From Combretum micranthum (lineage: Eukaryota; Streptophyta; Magnoliopsida; Myrtales; Combretaceae), in the NCBI GenBank assembly GCA_024138025.1, contig JAMXBD010002729.1, positions 1 through 64,000 of the forward strand: a DNA stretch of 64,000 nucleotides, read 5' to 3'. The notes under the pieces were generated by a model. That model searched no databases. It saw only the letters and a program-made list of their open reading frames with translations, and was not told where the DNA came from. This document shows positions 12,912-25,857 of the stretch, piece by piece. The position numbers and the translations under genes were made by a program. How positions within the stretch are numbered: position 1 is the stretch's first letter; each line of letters starts with the position of its first letter.

Positions 12912-13716
12912 TGTTTAAACATGTTTAACATTGCTTTTAGATTTGAATGACTAAGTGAAATTTCTTGAAAAGCCTTTTGGGCAAATTTGTGTACTTTTGA
13001 AAAATCATATCATTATTTTAACTAAACATGAACAAATTTGTAATATATGGATTAACATGAGTTTAAGCTGCTCAAACATGTTTAAAACACCTTTTAGAAC
13101 TTACATATTGCTCGTATGTTTCTTTTTTTATGGCATGTGTTGAATTTATCTTTTTGATGAGTTCATAGGGAAAGAAAATTATGCACAATTAACATGCTTG
13201 TATGAGTATATGTGTTTGTGTTTGGCAATTAAGTATAACTTAAGTTTTCCTTTGAGTTAAGCATCAAAGTTTGTAGTATTTTGAGTGAGAGACTTAGTAT
13301 AGTGCTAGTTGTTTCATATTTGCTAAACTCTTATAAAGTACTATACTATAGTTTGTTGTGAGAATATTAGTGAAATATTGAGTTAAGTCTAGTGTAATTA
13401 AAAGCTTCTTGTAAAGACGCAACTTAAGTAATAGTGTTTGTGTTGTTTGTTGCTCTGGTGAAGCAATTGATTGTTTGTTGTGAATAAAGTAGGTAAAGTC
13501 CTCCATTGAGAAAAGCAATTAATTATGGACCATGGAGACAATGGGGTCGACTGAACTCCACATTAAAATCGTGCTACAAACTTTCCTTTTTCTATCTCTT
13601 TATTATTATTGATACTTATTTGTTGTTGTGCATGATTTAGGATTTAAGTTTTGAAAAAAATCGATATTATGCATAATCTACATTTCCTAAGTGTTATTAG
13701 TTTTCAACAACTAAAA
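12912..13716. other. AT-rich intergenic DNA
   Basis: No recognisable gene, RNA or element end. It begins with repeats of an AACATG-like word (for example AAACATGTTTAA near 12916 and again near 13075), otherwise unremarkable. Confidence 0.55.
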
Positions 13717-14080
13717 GTTCCCAACATTTGAGAGTAAGCTCATTTGAGATTTTAATGTTTCAAATGGTTTAAAAGAGGTTCCAACGTTTGAAGAAGTAAG
13801 TCAATTGAGGTCCCAATATTTTTTAATGGTTTAAAAGAAGTCACAACGTTTGGAGAAATGGGTCAATTAAGGTTTTCACTAACACGTGTCAAAACGAGAA
13901 TATTTAATTAAAACTAAAGAAATCTTTTTTTTACAGTCTCCATCGATATGTATCAATAGGAGAAATATTTAATTAAAACTCATAATATACTTTTCTAAAT
14001 GTTAAGATCTCTTTTTAACTTTTCGAAATATTTGGACCTTAAATGACTTTACCTCCAAACATTGGAACCTTCTAGTATAA
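13717..14080. repeat. Inverted-repeat, MITE-like segment with direct subrepeats
   Basis: Near 13780 the left arm reads AGGTTCCAACGTTTG, AAGTAAGTCAATTGAGG and TCCCAATATTT. The complement of 14030-14078 reads AAGGTTCCAATGTTTGG, GGTAAAGTCATTTAAGG and TCCAAATATTT, so the ends form an imperfect inverted repeat. A diverged direct copy of the arm sits at about 13835-13885. There is no coding sequence. The size and architecture fit a non-autonomous DNA transposon, but exact ends and a target duplication were not found. Confidence 0.45.
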
Positions 14081-15095
14081 TTTACCTAGAACAAAAATAT
14101 CATTATATATGTTATTACTAATTTATTTTTATCTTATACTTTTTATAATCTTTTAATAAAAAATAGAATATAAAAAAATATTCTACTATGAGATATAATT
14201 TATTTGATTTGATTAGATTAGATATCATCTTTAATATCTATAGATATTTTAAACTAATATCTAGTTAAACAATTTTTAAAGAAGATATATTGGGTAAAAG
14301 TTGGTATGTCGGAATGAATTTAAGCTCGTTGAAGAAGGGGAAGAGGAAATCCAATGGATTCCAACAGTTGTGGGCCCAATCAATATCCGTTTAGTACCTT
14401 CTTAAAAAAAGGTCTATTATATGATAGTTAGATTTGATGATCAATTACTATCCTACTAAGTTTTATATCGAATTCTTTATTTGTGTTTGTTTTTACAATT
14501 ATTTGGCAATAATCTATCATCATTGTACAGCCTTATGATTGTTGAGCATCCTTTGACTTTAAGGTTGCGGTGATCATATGTCATCATAGGTTCTAGACCC
14601 GAATTGTCAATTTTCAGTTACAAAATTAATAGAACTGAGAAACATTTAATTAGAAAAAGAAAGATAAAAAAATTAATTAAATAACTTTACTTAATTTAAG
14701 TAAGAGAAAATGCAAAAAAAAAAAAAAATTAAATGCCAATGGGCTTAATTGTTATAACTTATTAGTTAAAAGAATTTTACAATTGTATATCTATTTGTTT
14801 ATAATCAATTGCATTTTAGTTCTCATGTTAACAACATCAAACTATAATACATTTAAGATACAACAATTTTATAGACATAAAGATAAGTCTCATATTGTTA
14901 AAAAACAAAATCCATTTAAGTTAGAAGTCTATATAAACTCAACAACACATAATTTCATTATATTTACTTGTGTTGTTAATAATAGCATACTAAATGTCAT
15001 GAATAGGAAATGAATTTTTGTTATTCATATGAAAATAGTTTAAATATTTATTTTAATTATAATTATTTTTTATATTTTTTTCTTTTTTCTTCCTT
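14081..15095. other. AT-rich intergenic DNA with a poly-A tract
   Basis: Very AT-rich, with an A-run near 14713-14728 and many TTTA/ATAT words. No gene, RNA or element end recognised; short open frames here are expected by chance. Confidence 0.55.
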
Positions 15096-15345
15096 TCATT
15101 TTTTAATTTTGTGGTGTGGAACTATTGGTTCAGCCCGTTCTTGAATTGAAGGTTCCCAAACCGCCAAGTTAGGTGATTTAGAGGGTAGAATCACCAAGAT
15201 CTGCCAGAACCGGTTGGTCTTTAGCTGATTCAGACTCACCTTCCCCATGGCGGTTCCCGCTTTAGGAACTGTCGGTGACAACAAGGTAGTTCTCAATTCA
15301 TAACTGCTAAGTGACGATGTGTAGCAGCCATGCCCCAATGATTTA
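15096..15345 (-). other. Higher-GC island with an 80-residue minus-strand open frame, unidentified
   Basis: About 250 bp of visibly more complex, higher-GC sequence in an AT-rich neighbourhood. The minus strand carries an 80-residue frame starting MGHGCYTSSLSS with a VSLNQLKTNRFWQ stretch. I do not recognise a family. It could be a gene or organelle-DNA fragment, a SINE-like insertion or a chance frame. No splice-like or promoter-like context was seen. Confidence 0.25.
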
Positions 15346-16540
15346 GTAATTTGTATTCATTTTAGTTTTGTTTATTTATTATTTTAAATTTAATATGCCA
15401 TACTTAATATATGATTAAATTAAATTAAATTAATTATTGCGAGCCTATTAAAAGTTGACAAGCATCAAATCTTTAGGAATTTTTTAATGAATTTGATGTT
15501 ATTCCTCTTTGGAAAACCATGAGAGAGCTCCAATATCAAAACTGTCAGAAAAGTAATTTTTCTTATGCTTTTTATCAAGGTCCTATGTCTTCTTGGTATA
15601 ACTAAAACATGATACAACATAAATTTATAGCATAAAAATATATGTAATTATACAAGAAAAAACAAACGTATACTCATAGACATCTAAGTGCATATATTAT
15701 AATAAAAAACAACACTAAATTAACTGTGGTCGAGGTAATAAATAAAGCATATCCAAAGAGCTTGTAGATAGCTTGTAAGGAGAGGCTCACCCAACTTTAC
15801 AAGAGTATCTTGGATCATCGAATCAGGTTGGACCGAGCATAAAGAGATCGGCCCATGGCCAGATAAGTAGGTGTGGATCTAAGGAACTTATGTCTAAAGT
15901 AGTTTAGCAACAATGGCTAAATTTTGAAAGAATTTGAAATTTTTATTTAGAAAATGGTAAATAATATCATTAAATGATGATTAATATATGTAGGGTTGAT
16001 GGCATGGGTGTGGAGATGTGCAATGGAATGTTGAAATTGATAGTATTTTGTAACTAACGTATATTTTATAACTGATATTAAAAGATTCGGACATTTAACA
16101 AAAGATCTTGATTTTTTTTGTATGTTTGTAAAACTATTAAGCTGGTGTAGAACAAATAAGTTGGACATATTAAAAAAGATCCAAGGGGTTTTTCCACTTA
16201 TTAGAAAGAATAGAGTACTTTTTTTTTTCCCTCGAAATAGTCCATCCCATTATTCAAGAAGTCCAAAGGTTTTTCCATTATTTGGAATTGTTTGTTTGTT
16301 CTTTAGGGACAATGTTTCCAAATGGGCTTTATTTATTATTAACTATTCTTTCTGGTTGTAAACATATTTAATAAGTTTAATGTATTTTAATAATTACAAA
16401 ATGCGATGAATCTATTGTAACACTTGTAATGGATTAGAATAGAATCTTTGTTAATAATATCATACACTTACAAGTATTGATGTATTAGGTGTTAGGATCA
16501 TAAAGTGTAAGCTAAGTGATACAAAGCATGTTCTAAGAAT
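15346..16540. other. AT-rich intergenic DNA
   Basis: No recognisable gene or element. Contains short direct repetition such as TTAAATTAAATTAA near 15415-15435 and short homopolymer runs. Confidence 0.5.
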
Positions 16541-17342
16541 TTGAATACCTCACTTGTTGTTCATTCGTGTACTTGATAGTAAAATTATATGAATATTATT
16601 GATGGTAATTTAGAACACGGGCTAGCCGAGCTAAGCTTAACACGCCAATGGATTGGACCATCTTACTACGTTCATATCTTAACAACAAACTCTGCAATAC
16701 AAGGCACGACCTCATTTTTGCGACCAAACATTTGCTTGGTTGCCTTTGCCTCGCTTGCCACTTAGCAAAAGTAGTTAAATTGGGCTATGCCTCAGTAATG
16801 GAATAGTGGGTCTATCCCATGTCCTCTACTACTACCGCTAACTGTCCACTTGTCCACTAGCCTATGAAGTTTACAATCGCTAGGTTGGTCACTTATAAAT
16901 GCTCATCTACCCCTTAGGAAATGGGTAATGACACACTTAACCATTCGTTCTTATTCAATCTAAGGGCTTACCATGATAACCTTTGATTTAGACATCAGAG
17001 TGGCCACATCGGACCCATGCCTAGGATATCAGTTTCCGAGTTTCTGTCTTTGCAGGCCTCGTTCTTTATCTGTGGATCCAAGCCCAAATCATCTAGGTCC
17101 AAACTCTATTCGATTTGAGCAAGAATCAAATATAGATAAATATTTGGCTTCATAAATATTTGCTACTTGTGTTTGATGCTACTAACCTTGACACCCTGAT
17201 GATTCCTTGTATGACACAGTTTTTAGGTTAGGCACACTTGACAATGATTTGGGTAAATCTAGGTAACTTATAGACATTGGACCTAAGTAGATTTAGATAT
17301 CCTATGAACTCATGAATGTTGAGGAGTGCATAATTTTAAATA
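16541..17342 (+). repeat. Probable old LTR remnant (Tat/Ogre-like leader)
   Basis: A moderately complex stretch with a TATAAATG box near 16895, then a CATTCGTTCTTATTC run, a GACATCAGAGTGGCCACATC block (about 16992) and a TTTGCAGG site near 17052. This arrangement (TATA box, then a TCGGAGTGGCC-like block, then TTTGCAGG) recurs in many plant gypsy LTR and leader regions. Neither end nor any coding domain is present, so the identification is tentative. Confidence 0.3.
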
Positions 17343-17347
17343 TATTA

Positions 17348-19214
17348 TGTAAAGTACAAATAAATAATTCATATTGAAGGGTATGAATGTAATATAATGT
17401 TGTTAAGTGGTATTTTTTTTCATTTGACAGATGAATTTCCCTAGTCTTCAAACATTTTCAACTTCTCCTAAAAGCTTATATATGACCTCTCATTCTTTTG
17501 GAAACCTTAGGAGCTTTCAAAGAACAAAAACCCTAGGTATGTAACCTTCTTCTAATCTTTTCAATCAAATCCTTTAGATAAATCTTTTCTTATGCTAATT
17601 ATCTTATGGATTGAGGGAGATTCAAGAGTTGTGACAAATCCTAGTATAATTAGGAATTTGGAAGACTCCGATTCAAGAAAAAGGTAATATTTTTATTAGG
17701 GTTTTTATAATTCTTATGATTTTGAAGAAATATTCTTTATATTATAATCTAGGTTTATGTGTTGTTTCAAAGGGAATCCAAGATTGGTTGTTGAGGATCA
17801 GGGGTGGATCTAGATCTGAAGTTGTGATTTCAAATCAAGGAGAAAGGTAAAGGTTTTATCAGATTTATGGATTATGAGATCTGTAAATTATGGAATTGTA
17901 ATTATAGTTTATTATTTAGGAGAATTGAGAATTAGGATTCCAATTTCCTAAATGAGATCTACAAGTTCTAGGTACGTAAGAATCTATGCCATTCTAATAA
18001 TCAATGAACTTTATTTGTTACTGTGATAGAATTTCTTGGAGATTATATATATATATTGAAGGAAGTTGGGGAGAAATCAAGGGATTTGGAGATAGTTGTA
18101 TTGAAGGGTTCCACTGGATTTCAAACCAAGAATAGAAGGTGTGTGTTATTTTAATTTCATAGATCTATGGTTAGGGTTTTAGATCTTTGAGTCAGATTAT
18201 GGAATCTGGAGTTATGGTTTAATTGTGTGGCAATTTAAATTAATTGAGACATATTGTTGGTTAGGATACATGTGAGATTAAGATCGCTGTTCTTGTAAGA
18301 AGTTCTGTTGGTGAATTTGAGTTGGAGCAATACTAGGTACGACCTTAATATGTATGTTTGTTTGTGCTTGTAGGATTAGTTGCAAAATTTGACTTAACAC
18401 ATATTTAACTTTCATTGAAACGTGTGTTGTGCTTGGTTGCGTTAGCAAAGACCACGACAGTAGTGTGATACTAATGCTGACAACGTGATGATCCTTGTGT
18501 GGTGGTGTCCCGAGTGGAGTTGCACCTGGAGATGATTCTGGTAGATTAAGAGTCATTACCAGCTTAATTGTGGAACGCATCTATATATGTATATATTATG
18601 ATAATATGGTTTTCATCGGGGAAATGAGTTACTCCGAGTTTAGGATTAGCGATCAATAGTCCTAAACTGTGTTGGTTGCAGGCTAATGAAAAGATAATTA
18701 AATTGTGCTTGTTGCATTAAAAAATAAGTTGTATGTGATATTATGATATGCGTGTTCATGTGCATGTGCATGTGCATTCGGTTTGGCATATTGAGTGTTT
18801 TTACTCAATCCTTATTTTTCCCACAAGTACAGGTGAAGATTCATGATTATGACTTGACTGGCTATGACATATTTGTTGATGATGGGGAAAACGATAGCGA
18901 TTATGACCACCCTACTGATAATTAAAGTTTGTTATTAGTAATTTAAGAAAGAAGAAACATATGATGATTTAGTTATTTTCTTTTGAAGACTATTATATGT
19001 AAGGATTTTATTATTTTTAGATTTGATGTTTAGATGATTTATGAGTTGAGGACATTTATTTTAATATGAAAAAGTTTAAAAGTTTCCCTATATGCGAGTT
19101 ATTGGTGATATTCAAAAATTCATATTTGTGATTTTAGAAATCTATATCCTTAACATGTCTGATCTTCTAAGGATACGTGGCGGGCTGATAATGGCTTTAG
19201 ATGAGGGCGTTATA
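17348..19214 (+). repeat. 5' LTR of the G element
   Basis: Starts TGTAAAGTACAAAT and ends GGGCGTTATA, about 1.87 kb. It is collinear with the 3' LTR throughout, including the repeated GTGCATGTGCATGT run near 18757 that is shortened in the 3' copy. A possible TATATATG box lies at about 17478. Confidence 0.92.
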
Positions 19215-19221
19215 GCTTAAG

Positions 19222-19236
19222 TGGTATCAGAGCTCC
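19222..19236 (+). other. Primer binding site, initiator tRNA-Met type (G element)
   Basis: TGGTATCAGAGCTCC, seven bases after the 5' LTR. It matches the standard plant tRNA-iMet PBS over its first 12 bases. Confidence 0.88.
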
Positions 19237-19427
19237 AGATTGATGATCTCTTTAGAATTAAGTTATGAACTCCTTAAGGCGGTGAGCATTGATGAGTGGG
19301 GTAGAAATAATAGGAGTTGTTTATATGTATATAGTTTTATGGTATCTTATAGTTTATATAGCGTTTAATCTTTGAAGTTAGCTTTTCTCTCTTATCTTAT
19401 GTTTTGGTGTATGTTGCTTTGAATAGA

Positions 19428-20640
19428 ATGCCTCCTCCTAGAAGAATCCCGGTTGCTGGTCCTCCAGATCTGGTGAAGAGGAACAGCCACCCCCGAATCA
19501 GGCCCCTATGAACCAAGAGTATGAGGATTTACCCCCCCACCACCGCCGCCCCCAGTCCCACCTGTAGGACAACAAGTGCCTATTGATGCTACTTAATTGA
19601 TGCAAGCTGTGAATACTTTTTGGGAGTAGTCACTCAACAGCTGTAGATATGAGAAATGATATGCATGTGATTCAAGCAAATGCTGCAACTTGGAGGTAGG
19701 AAACCCAAAGATGAATGGTGATGGAGGGAATGGAGCGAGGCACACTGATGTTCTGAGCCTGAACAAGTTTGTGGACTCGTGTACAAATTCGAGTCTACAC
19801 CTAGGAAACCCCTATAAGCACAATTGTGGGATGGAGATGGAAAAGACCTTTGCTGCGTTGGACATCCCTGTAAACAAGAATGTGGAATATGCCTCCTACT
19901 AACTAATTGGAAGGGCAAACAACTGGTGGCTAAGCACCAAGAGGCACATGCAAGGAGCGATCACAGGGCCATGTTTCATCAAGCCTTCTATAGGGAGTTT
20001 CCCGGATAGTCTCAAACAAAAGATGCTACAAGAATACTATACTTGCAACAAGGCAAGCTGACTGTTGAAGATATGAAGCATAACTAAATAGGCTAATGCG
20101 GTTTCTCCCCAAGCCACTAAGAGAAAGTGAAGATGCTAAATGAGCAGGTTCATCACTGGGTTAGAACCGAAGATTCAACATCAGGTTAATTTGATGGAGT
20201 TAACCAGTTACTCATCTGTGGTCAACAAGGCAAAGCTGGTTGAGCAGGGGTTAAAGAGGATTAAGGAAAGGGGGGACTTAAGGAGTCAGGTTTATTTGAG
20301 CAAGAGGCCAACGACTACGGTTATTGCTCAAGATAAGGGAAAAAGGCCTTTCACTCAATAAGTAAGATCTTTAGTCCCAAGTTATGATAGGAAATGCCAT
20401 AAATGCCAGGGACCCCATGATGTGAAAGACTGCAAATGGCCTGATAATGCATGCTTCAACTGTGGAAAAGTGGGGCATAGCCAAAGATTCTACACTGAGC
20501 GATCGGAGGTCCATCTTTCGTTTTAAGTGTGGACAAAAGGGCATAAGGCCATGGATTGTAAAGAGCTGGGTAGGCAGGTATTTCGGGAGCACCAGTGGGT
20601 AGACCTCAGGGTCAGGGACAGAGAGCACCGCCAAGATTTA
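19428..20640 (+). pseudogene. Gypsy gag (broken)
   Basis: ATG at 19428 starts MPPPRRIPVAGPP, a proline-rich N-terminus usual for chromovirus gag, but the frame breaks within about 30 codons. Readable later pieces are RFITGLEPKIQHQVNLMEL (about 20143) with VEQGLKRIKER, then a zinc-knuckle cluster: CHKCQGPHDVKDC (about 20395), CFNCGKVGHSQR (about 20455) and FKCGQKGHKAMDC (about 20522, in another frame). Three knuckles in a row bind nucleic acid in functional homologues. Multiple stops and frameshifts make it non-functional. Confidence 0.85.
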
Positions 20641-20699
20641 TGCCTTACAGCACATAGATACCTAATGTCGACACCATAGTAGGTACGCTATCCATTCTC

Positions 20700-22450
20700 A
20701 AACATAATGCATATGCTGTTTAACACAAGCACGAGCTTTCATGTATATCTGAGATGTTTACATCTATATGGAGTGGATATTGAGTTTATGTCTAGATGTT
20801 TTTGCTGTAAATACTCCTTTAGGGAGTGGATCTTTGTTGAATAGAATTTTGTAGAGATATAAACATAGAGATAGAAGGTAGGCTCTACTTGCAGATCTGA
20901 TGGTGATAGATAGGATAATTTGATGTAATCTTAGGAGTAGACTGGTTGATGAAACACCAAGCTGTAATTGATTGTAAAAATCTAGTTGTGGAGTTTAGTG
21001 TAGATGGAGATAATTTTTATAAAGCTAGAAGTATAAAACCTACAACTTCACCTATATACGAGTTGTGGGAGAAGATGGTGTTAGTAGCTATGACTCTAGA
21101 AGATGCATCAAAGACAATCCTATGAGTAATCGTCGTGAGAGAATATCTAGATATGTTTCTTGAATCTACTTGGATTACTGCCTGAGAGAGAAGTCGAATT
21201 TACTATTGATTTGGTGTTTGGTACCATACCTAAGTCTAAAGCACCATATCGAATGGCTCCGATGGAGTTGGCAAATTAAAGATTCGATTGGATGATTTAC
21301 TCAAGAAGAAATTTATAAGACCAAGCGTGTCACCTTGGGGAGCTCCAGTAATTATTTGTGAAGAAGAAGGACGGAAGCATGAGATTATGTATAGACTACC
21401 GAGAATTGAATCAGGTGACGATTAAGAATAAATCCCATTGCCTAGAATAGATACTTGTTCGATCAGTTGGTAGGATCGCTGGTATTCCTAAGATTGATTT
21501 AAGGTCGGGGTATCATCAGTTGTGAATTAAAGCAGAAGAATTCCAAAGACAACTTTTAGAACTAGATACGGGCACTATAAGTTTGTAGTGCCATTCAGTC
21601 TTACAAATGCACTTACGTATTTATGGATCTCATGAATAGAATCTTTAGGGATTATCTAGACTTCTTTTGTTGTAGTGTTCATTAACGATGTTTTGGTGTA
21701 TTCAAAGACTGAGGAAAACATGAAGAACATCCCGATTGTTTTGAGTAGACTACGAGAAGAAAGGTTGTATGCCAAATTCAATAATGTGATTTTTTTGTGG
21801 AGCAAGTGCCATTCTTGAGGCATATTGTGGACGGAATGGAATTTCTGTAGATCCCGAGAAAGTAAAAGCTGTAGTAGAATAGCCAACTCTTAAGACGATA
21901 ACTGAAATCAAAAGTTTCCTAGGATGGCGGGATATTATCGGAGGTTTTGTATAGGACTTCTCCAAGATTGCTAATCCTTTGACAAAACTGACACAAAAGA
22001 GAGGGAAGTTCATCTGGGATGAAAAGTGTGAGAGTGGCTTCTAACAATTAAAAATATATTAGTGTCTACACACCGGTTTTAACTTTGCCAGTGAGTGGAG
22101 AGGACTACACTATTTATAGTGATGCTTCTATACAGGGTCTAGGTTGCGTTTTGATGCAAAGAGGAAGAGTTATAGCGTATGCATCTAGACAATTAAATCC
22201 ATATGAAAGAAATTATACCACTCATGACTTGGAACTGGCAGGTGTGGTCCATGAGTTGAAACTCTAGAGACACTATTTATACGGTGAGAAGTGCAAAATA
22301 TTCATGGATCATAAGAGCTTGAAGTACATTTTCACCTAGAGAGATCTAAACATGAGGCAAAAGAAGTGGTTGGAACTTATCAAAGACTACGACGTGGATA
22401 TCCAATACCACCCTAGAAAGGCCAATGTCGTAGCAAATCCTTAAGTAGAA
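20700..22450 (+). pseudogene. Gypsy protease, reverse transcriptase and RNase H (broken)
   Basis: The protease relic near 20713 reads MLFNTSTSF, where the family has Asp-Thr-Gly; the catalytic Asp codon is now AAC (20722-20724). The downstream DVILGVDWLMKHQAVIDC block is clear. RT blocks include [40 protein letters not shown] and a VPFSLTNA relic. The catalytic box reads VFINDVLV, with the first Asp replaced by Asn (AAC at 21684-21686). RNase H keeps [31 protein letters not shown] and HDLEL. Frameshifts occur throughout. Confidence 0.88.
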
Positions 22451-23990
22451 AGAGGAATGGGAACTTAGCAGCTATGATCACTACAAAGCGTCACTTGCTA
22501 GATGACATGAGAAAGTTTGACTTAGAAATAGCGACCCGAAAGGTAAGTGCACCATTGGCAAGATTACAATTCAGCCGACATTGGTAGATAAAATTAAAAG
22601 CAGTCAAGTGAAGGATCCAAGCATACTAGAGATAAAGTGAGGGATGGAAATTGGTAGAGCCCCTAAATTTTATGAGGATGAAAAGGCATTATTAGGTATA
22701 AGGGAAGACTGTGTGTACCAGAAGCAAAGTGAACTCAAAGAGATTTTTGAAGGAAGCGCATTATTGAGTTACTCCATCCATCAGAGAGGTAACAAGATGT
22801 ACCAAGATTGAAGAAACTATACTGGTGGAATAATATGAAAAAGGAGATTGCTGAGTATGTATTGAAGTGTCACACGTGCCAAGTGATCAATAGAGCATAG
22901 ACGACTAGCCGATGAATTGAGGCCTTTGCCTATACCCCCAGTGGAAGTGGAACATATCAATATGGATTTTATCACAGCGTTACTTAGGACCAAAGGAACG
23001 TTGGACTCAGTATGGGTGATAGTGGATAAACTTACGAAGGTAGCACGATTTATACTGGGTCTACTTTGAAACATTTCGCCACTTTATATATCAAAGAGAT
23101 TGTGAGATTGCATGGAATTCCAATGACCATTATTTGGATCATTATACCAGGTTTATAGGGAGATTTTGGAAGAACTTGCACAAAGCCTTAGGTACTAAAG
23201 TGGTTTTCAGTACCGCTTATCATCCTCATATGGACAGGTAGTGTAAACGGACAATCTAGATTCTTGGACATGCTAAGAGCTGTGTCTTGGACTTTAGAGG
23301 ATTTGGGATGAATATCTACCTTTGGTAGAATTCGCCTACAACAACAGTTATCAGCGTCAATCGGATGTTACCGTATGAAGCCCTCTATGGTAGAAAGTGC
23401 CAATCACCGATTCATTAGGATGAAATAAGTGATAGAAAGATTATAGGACCTGAATTTAGTTAGGATGCAGTGGACAACGCTAAAGTAATCCGACAGAAGT
23501 TGCAAGCTGCACAAAGCCGATAGAAAAGCTATGCATAAACGAAGAAACCATTGGAATTTCAAGTAGGGGAACACGTTGCTTAAGATATCTCCAACGAAAG
23601 GTGTTGTTAGATTCGGTATGAGAGGCAAGTTGAATCCCATATATGTTGACCATATAAGTTCTGGAACGGATTGGAGATATGACAACAAACTAGCACTGCC
23701 GCCGAATCTAGAAGGAGTGCACAATGTATTCATGTATCTCTGTAGAAAATACGTGCAAGACCCTGATCGAATTGTAGCTTTGGAACCATTGGAAGTTCAA
23801 GCTAATCTTTCTACCCAAGAGAAGCTAGTAAGGATTTTGGACTCGCAAGAAAAGAAAAGGAGACTCATGATCAAATACGTGAAGGTCCAATGGAAAAATC
23901 AGACTAAGCGGGAGGCAACTAGGAGCTAGAAGAGGAGATGCGAGCCACATACCCCGACTTATTCAATGAATCAGGTAACTTTCGAGGACG
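22451..23990 (+). pseudogene. Gypsy integrase with chromodomain-like tail (broken)
   Basis: The integrase is heavily decayed: a zinc-binding CHTCQV relic near 22867 and core pieces in three frames. The C-terminal part is readable from 23576: LKISPTKGVVRFGMRGKLNP (the GPY/F-type domain region), then LEGVHNVF and RKYVQDPD, then RILDSQEKKRR and YVKVQWKNQTKREAT. The last pieces match the layout of a chromovirus chromodomain, which in intact elements directs insertion to marked chromatin. The stop at 23927 and others before it block expression. A short EDESFF-like tail precedes the PPT. Confidence 0.8.
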
Positions 23991-23999
23991 AGAGTTTCT

Positions 24000-24015
24000 T
24001 TTAGGAGGGGAGAGA
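24000..24015 (+). other. Polypurine tract of the G element
   Basis: TTTAGGAGGGGAGAGA-type run immediately before the 3' LTR, in the expected position after the pol tail. Confidence 0.82.
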
Positions 24016-25852
24016 TATAAATTACAAATAAATAATTCATATTGAAGGATATGAATGTAATATAATGTTGTTAAGTGGATATTTTTGTCATTTGACAGAC
24101 GGATTTCCCTAGTCTTTAAACCTTTTCAACTCCTCCTAAAAGCTTATATATAACCTCTCATTCTTTTGGAAACCCTATGAGCTTTCAAGGAATAAAAATC
24201 CTAGGTATGTAACCTTCCTTTAATTTTTTTTAATCAAATTCTTTAGATAAATCTTTTCTTATATTAGTTATCTTATGGATTGAAGGAGATTCAAGAGTTG
24301 TGGCAAACCCTAGTGTGATTAGGGATTTCAAAGACTCCGATTCAAGAAAAAGGTAATATTTTTATTAAGGTTTTTATAGTTCTTATGATTTTAAAGAAAT
24401 ATTCTTTAAATTATAATCTAGGTTTATGTGTTGTTCAAAGGGAATCCGAGATTGGTTGTTGAGGATCAGAGGTGGATCTAGATCTAAAGTTGTGATTTCA
24501 AATCAACGAGAAAGGTAAGGGTTTTATCAGATTTATGGATTATGAGATTTGTAAATTATAGAATTGTAATTATAGTTTATTATTCCGGAGATTGAGAAGG
24601 GTTCCGATTTCCTAAATGAGATCTACAAGTTCTAGGTACATAAGAATCTATGCCATTCTAATAATCAATGAACTTTATTTGTTACCATGATAGAATTTCT
24701 AATTGGAGATTTATATATATATATTGAAGGAAGCTGGGAGAAATCAAGGAATTTGGAGATAGTTGTATTGAAGGGTTCCACTGGATTTCAAACCAAGAAT
24801 AGAAGGTGTGTGTTATTTTAATTTCATAGATCTATGGTTAAGATTTTAGATCTTTGAGTCAGATTATGGAATCTCAGGTTATGGTTTAGTTGTGTGGCAA
24901 TTTAACATGTGAGATTAAGATCTCTGTTCTTGTAAGAAGTTCTGTTGGTAGATTTGAGTTGGAGCAATACCAGGTACGACCTTACCATGTATGTATGTTT
25001 GTTTGTGCTTGTAGAAATAGTTGCAAAATTTGACTTAACACATATTTGATTCTAATTGAAACGTGTGTTGGTTGTGCTTGGCTGTGGTTAGTAAAGACCA
25101 TGATAGTAGTGTAATACTAACGCTAGCAACCTGATGATCCTTGTGTGGCGGTGTCCCGAGTGGAGTTACACTTGGAGATGATTCCGGTAGATTAGGAGTT
25201 GTTACCAGCTTAATTGTGGAACACATCTATACATGTATATATTATGATAATATGGTTTTCATCAGGGTCATGAGTTGCTCCGAGTTTAGGATTAGCAATC
25301 AATAGTCCTAAATTCTGTTGGTTGCAGACTAATGAAAAGATAATTAAATTGTGCTTGTTGCATTAGAAAATAAGTTGTATGTGATATTGTGATATGCGTG
25401 TTCATGTGCATGTGCTTTCGGTTTGGCGTGCTGAGTGTTTTTTCGTTCAATCCTTGTTTTTCCCACAGGTACAGGTAAAGATTCTATGATTTATGACTTG
25501 AATGGCTATGACATATTTGTTGATGATGGAGAGCGATAGCGGTTATAACCATCCTGATAATTGAAGTTTGTTATTAGTAATTTGAGGAAGAAGAAACATA
25601 TGATGATTTAGTTATTTTCTTTTGAAGACTGTTATATGTAAGGATCTTATTATTTTTAGATTTGATGTTTAGATGATTTATGAGAGTTGACATTTATTTT
25701 AATATAAAAAAGTTTGAAAGTTTCCCTATATTCGAGTTATTGGTAATATTCAAAAATTCATATTTGTGGTTTTAGAAATCTATAGCCTTAGCATGTATGA
25801 TCTTCTAAAGACACATGGCAGGCTGATAACACCTTTAGGTTAGGGTGTTACA
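24016..25852 (+). repeat. 3' LTR of the G element
   Basis: About 1.84 kb, collinear with 17348-19214, ending GGTGTTACA and followed by TSD TATTA. The first bases read TATA where the 5' LTR has TGTA, so the terminal TG is mutated here. Confidence 0.92.
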
Positions 25853-25857
25853 TATTA

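Larger units (their letters stand above)
17348..25852 (+). mobile_element. Ty3/gypsy chromovirus-like element (type G), complete but dead
   Basis: An 8.5-kb element with LTRs 17348-19214 and 24016-25852, initiator-Met-type PBS, gag with zinc knuckles, then protease, RT, RNase H, integrase and a C-terminal chromodomain-like tail in gypsy order, and a PPT before the 3' LTR. Perfect 5-bp TSDs TATTA lie at 17343-17347 and 25853-25857. Coding regions are riddled with stops and frameshifts, and catalytic Asp codons of protease and RT read as Asn. The LTRs differ at many positions, so the insertion is old. Confidence 0.93.
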
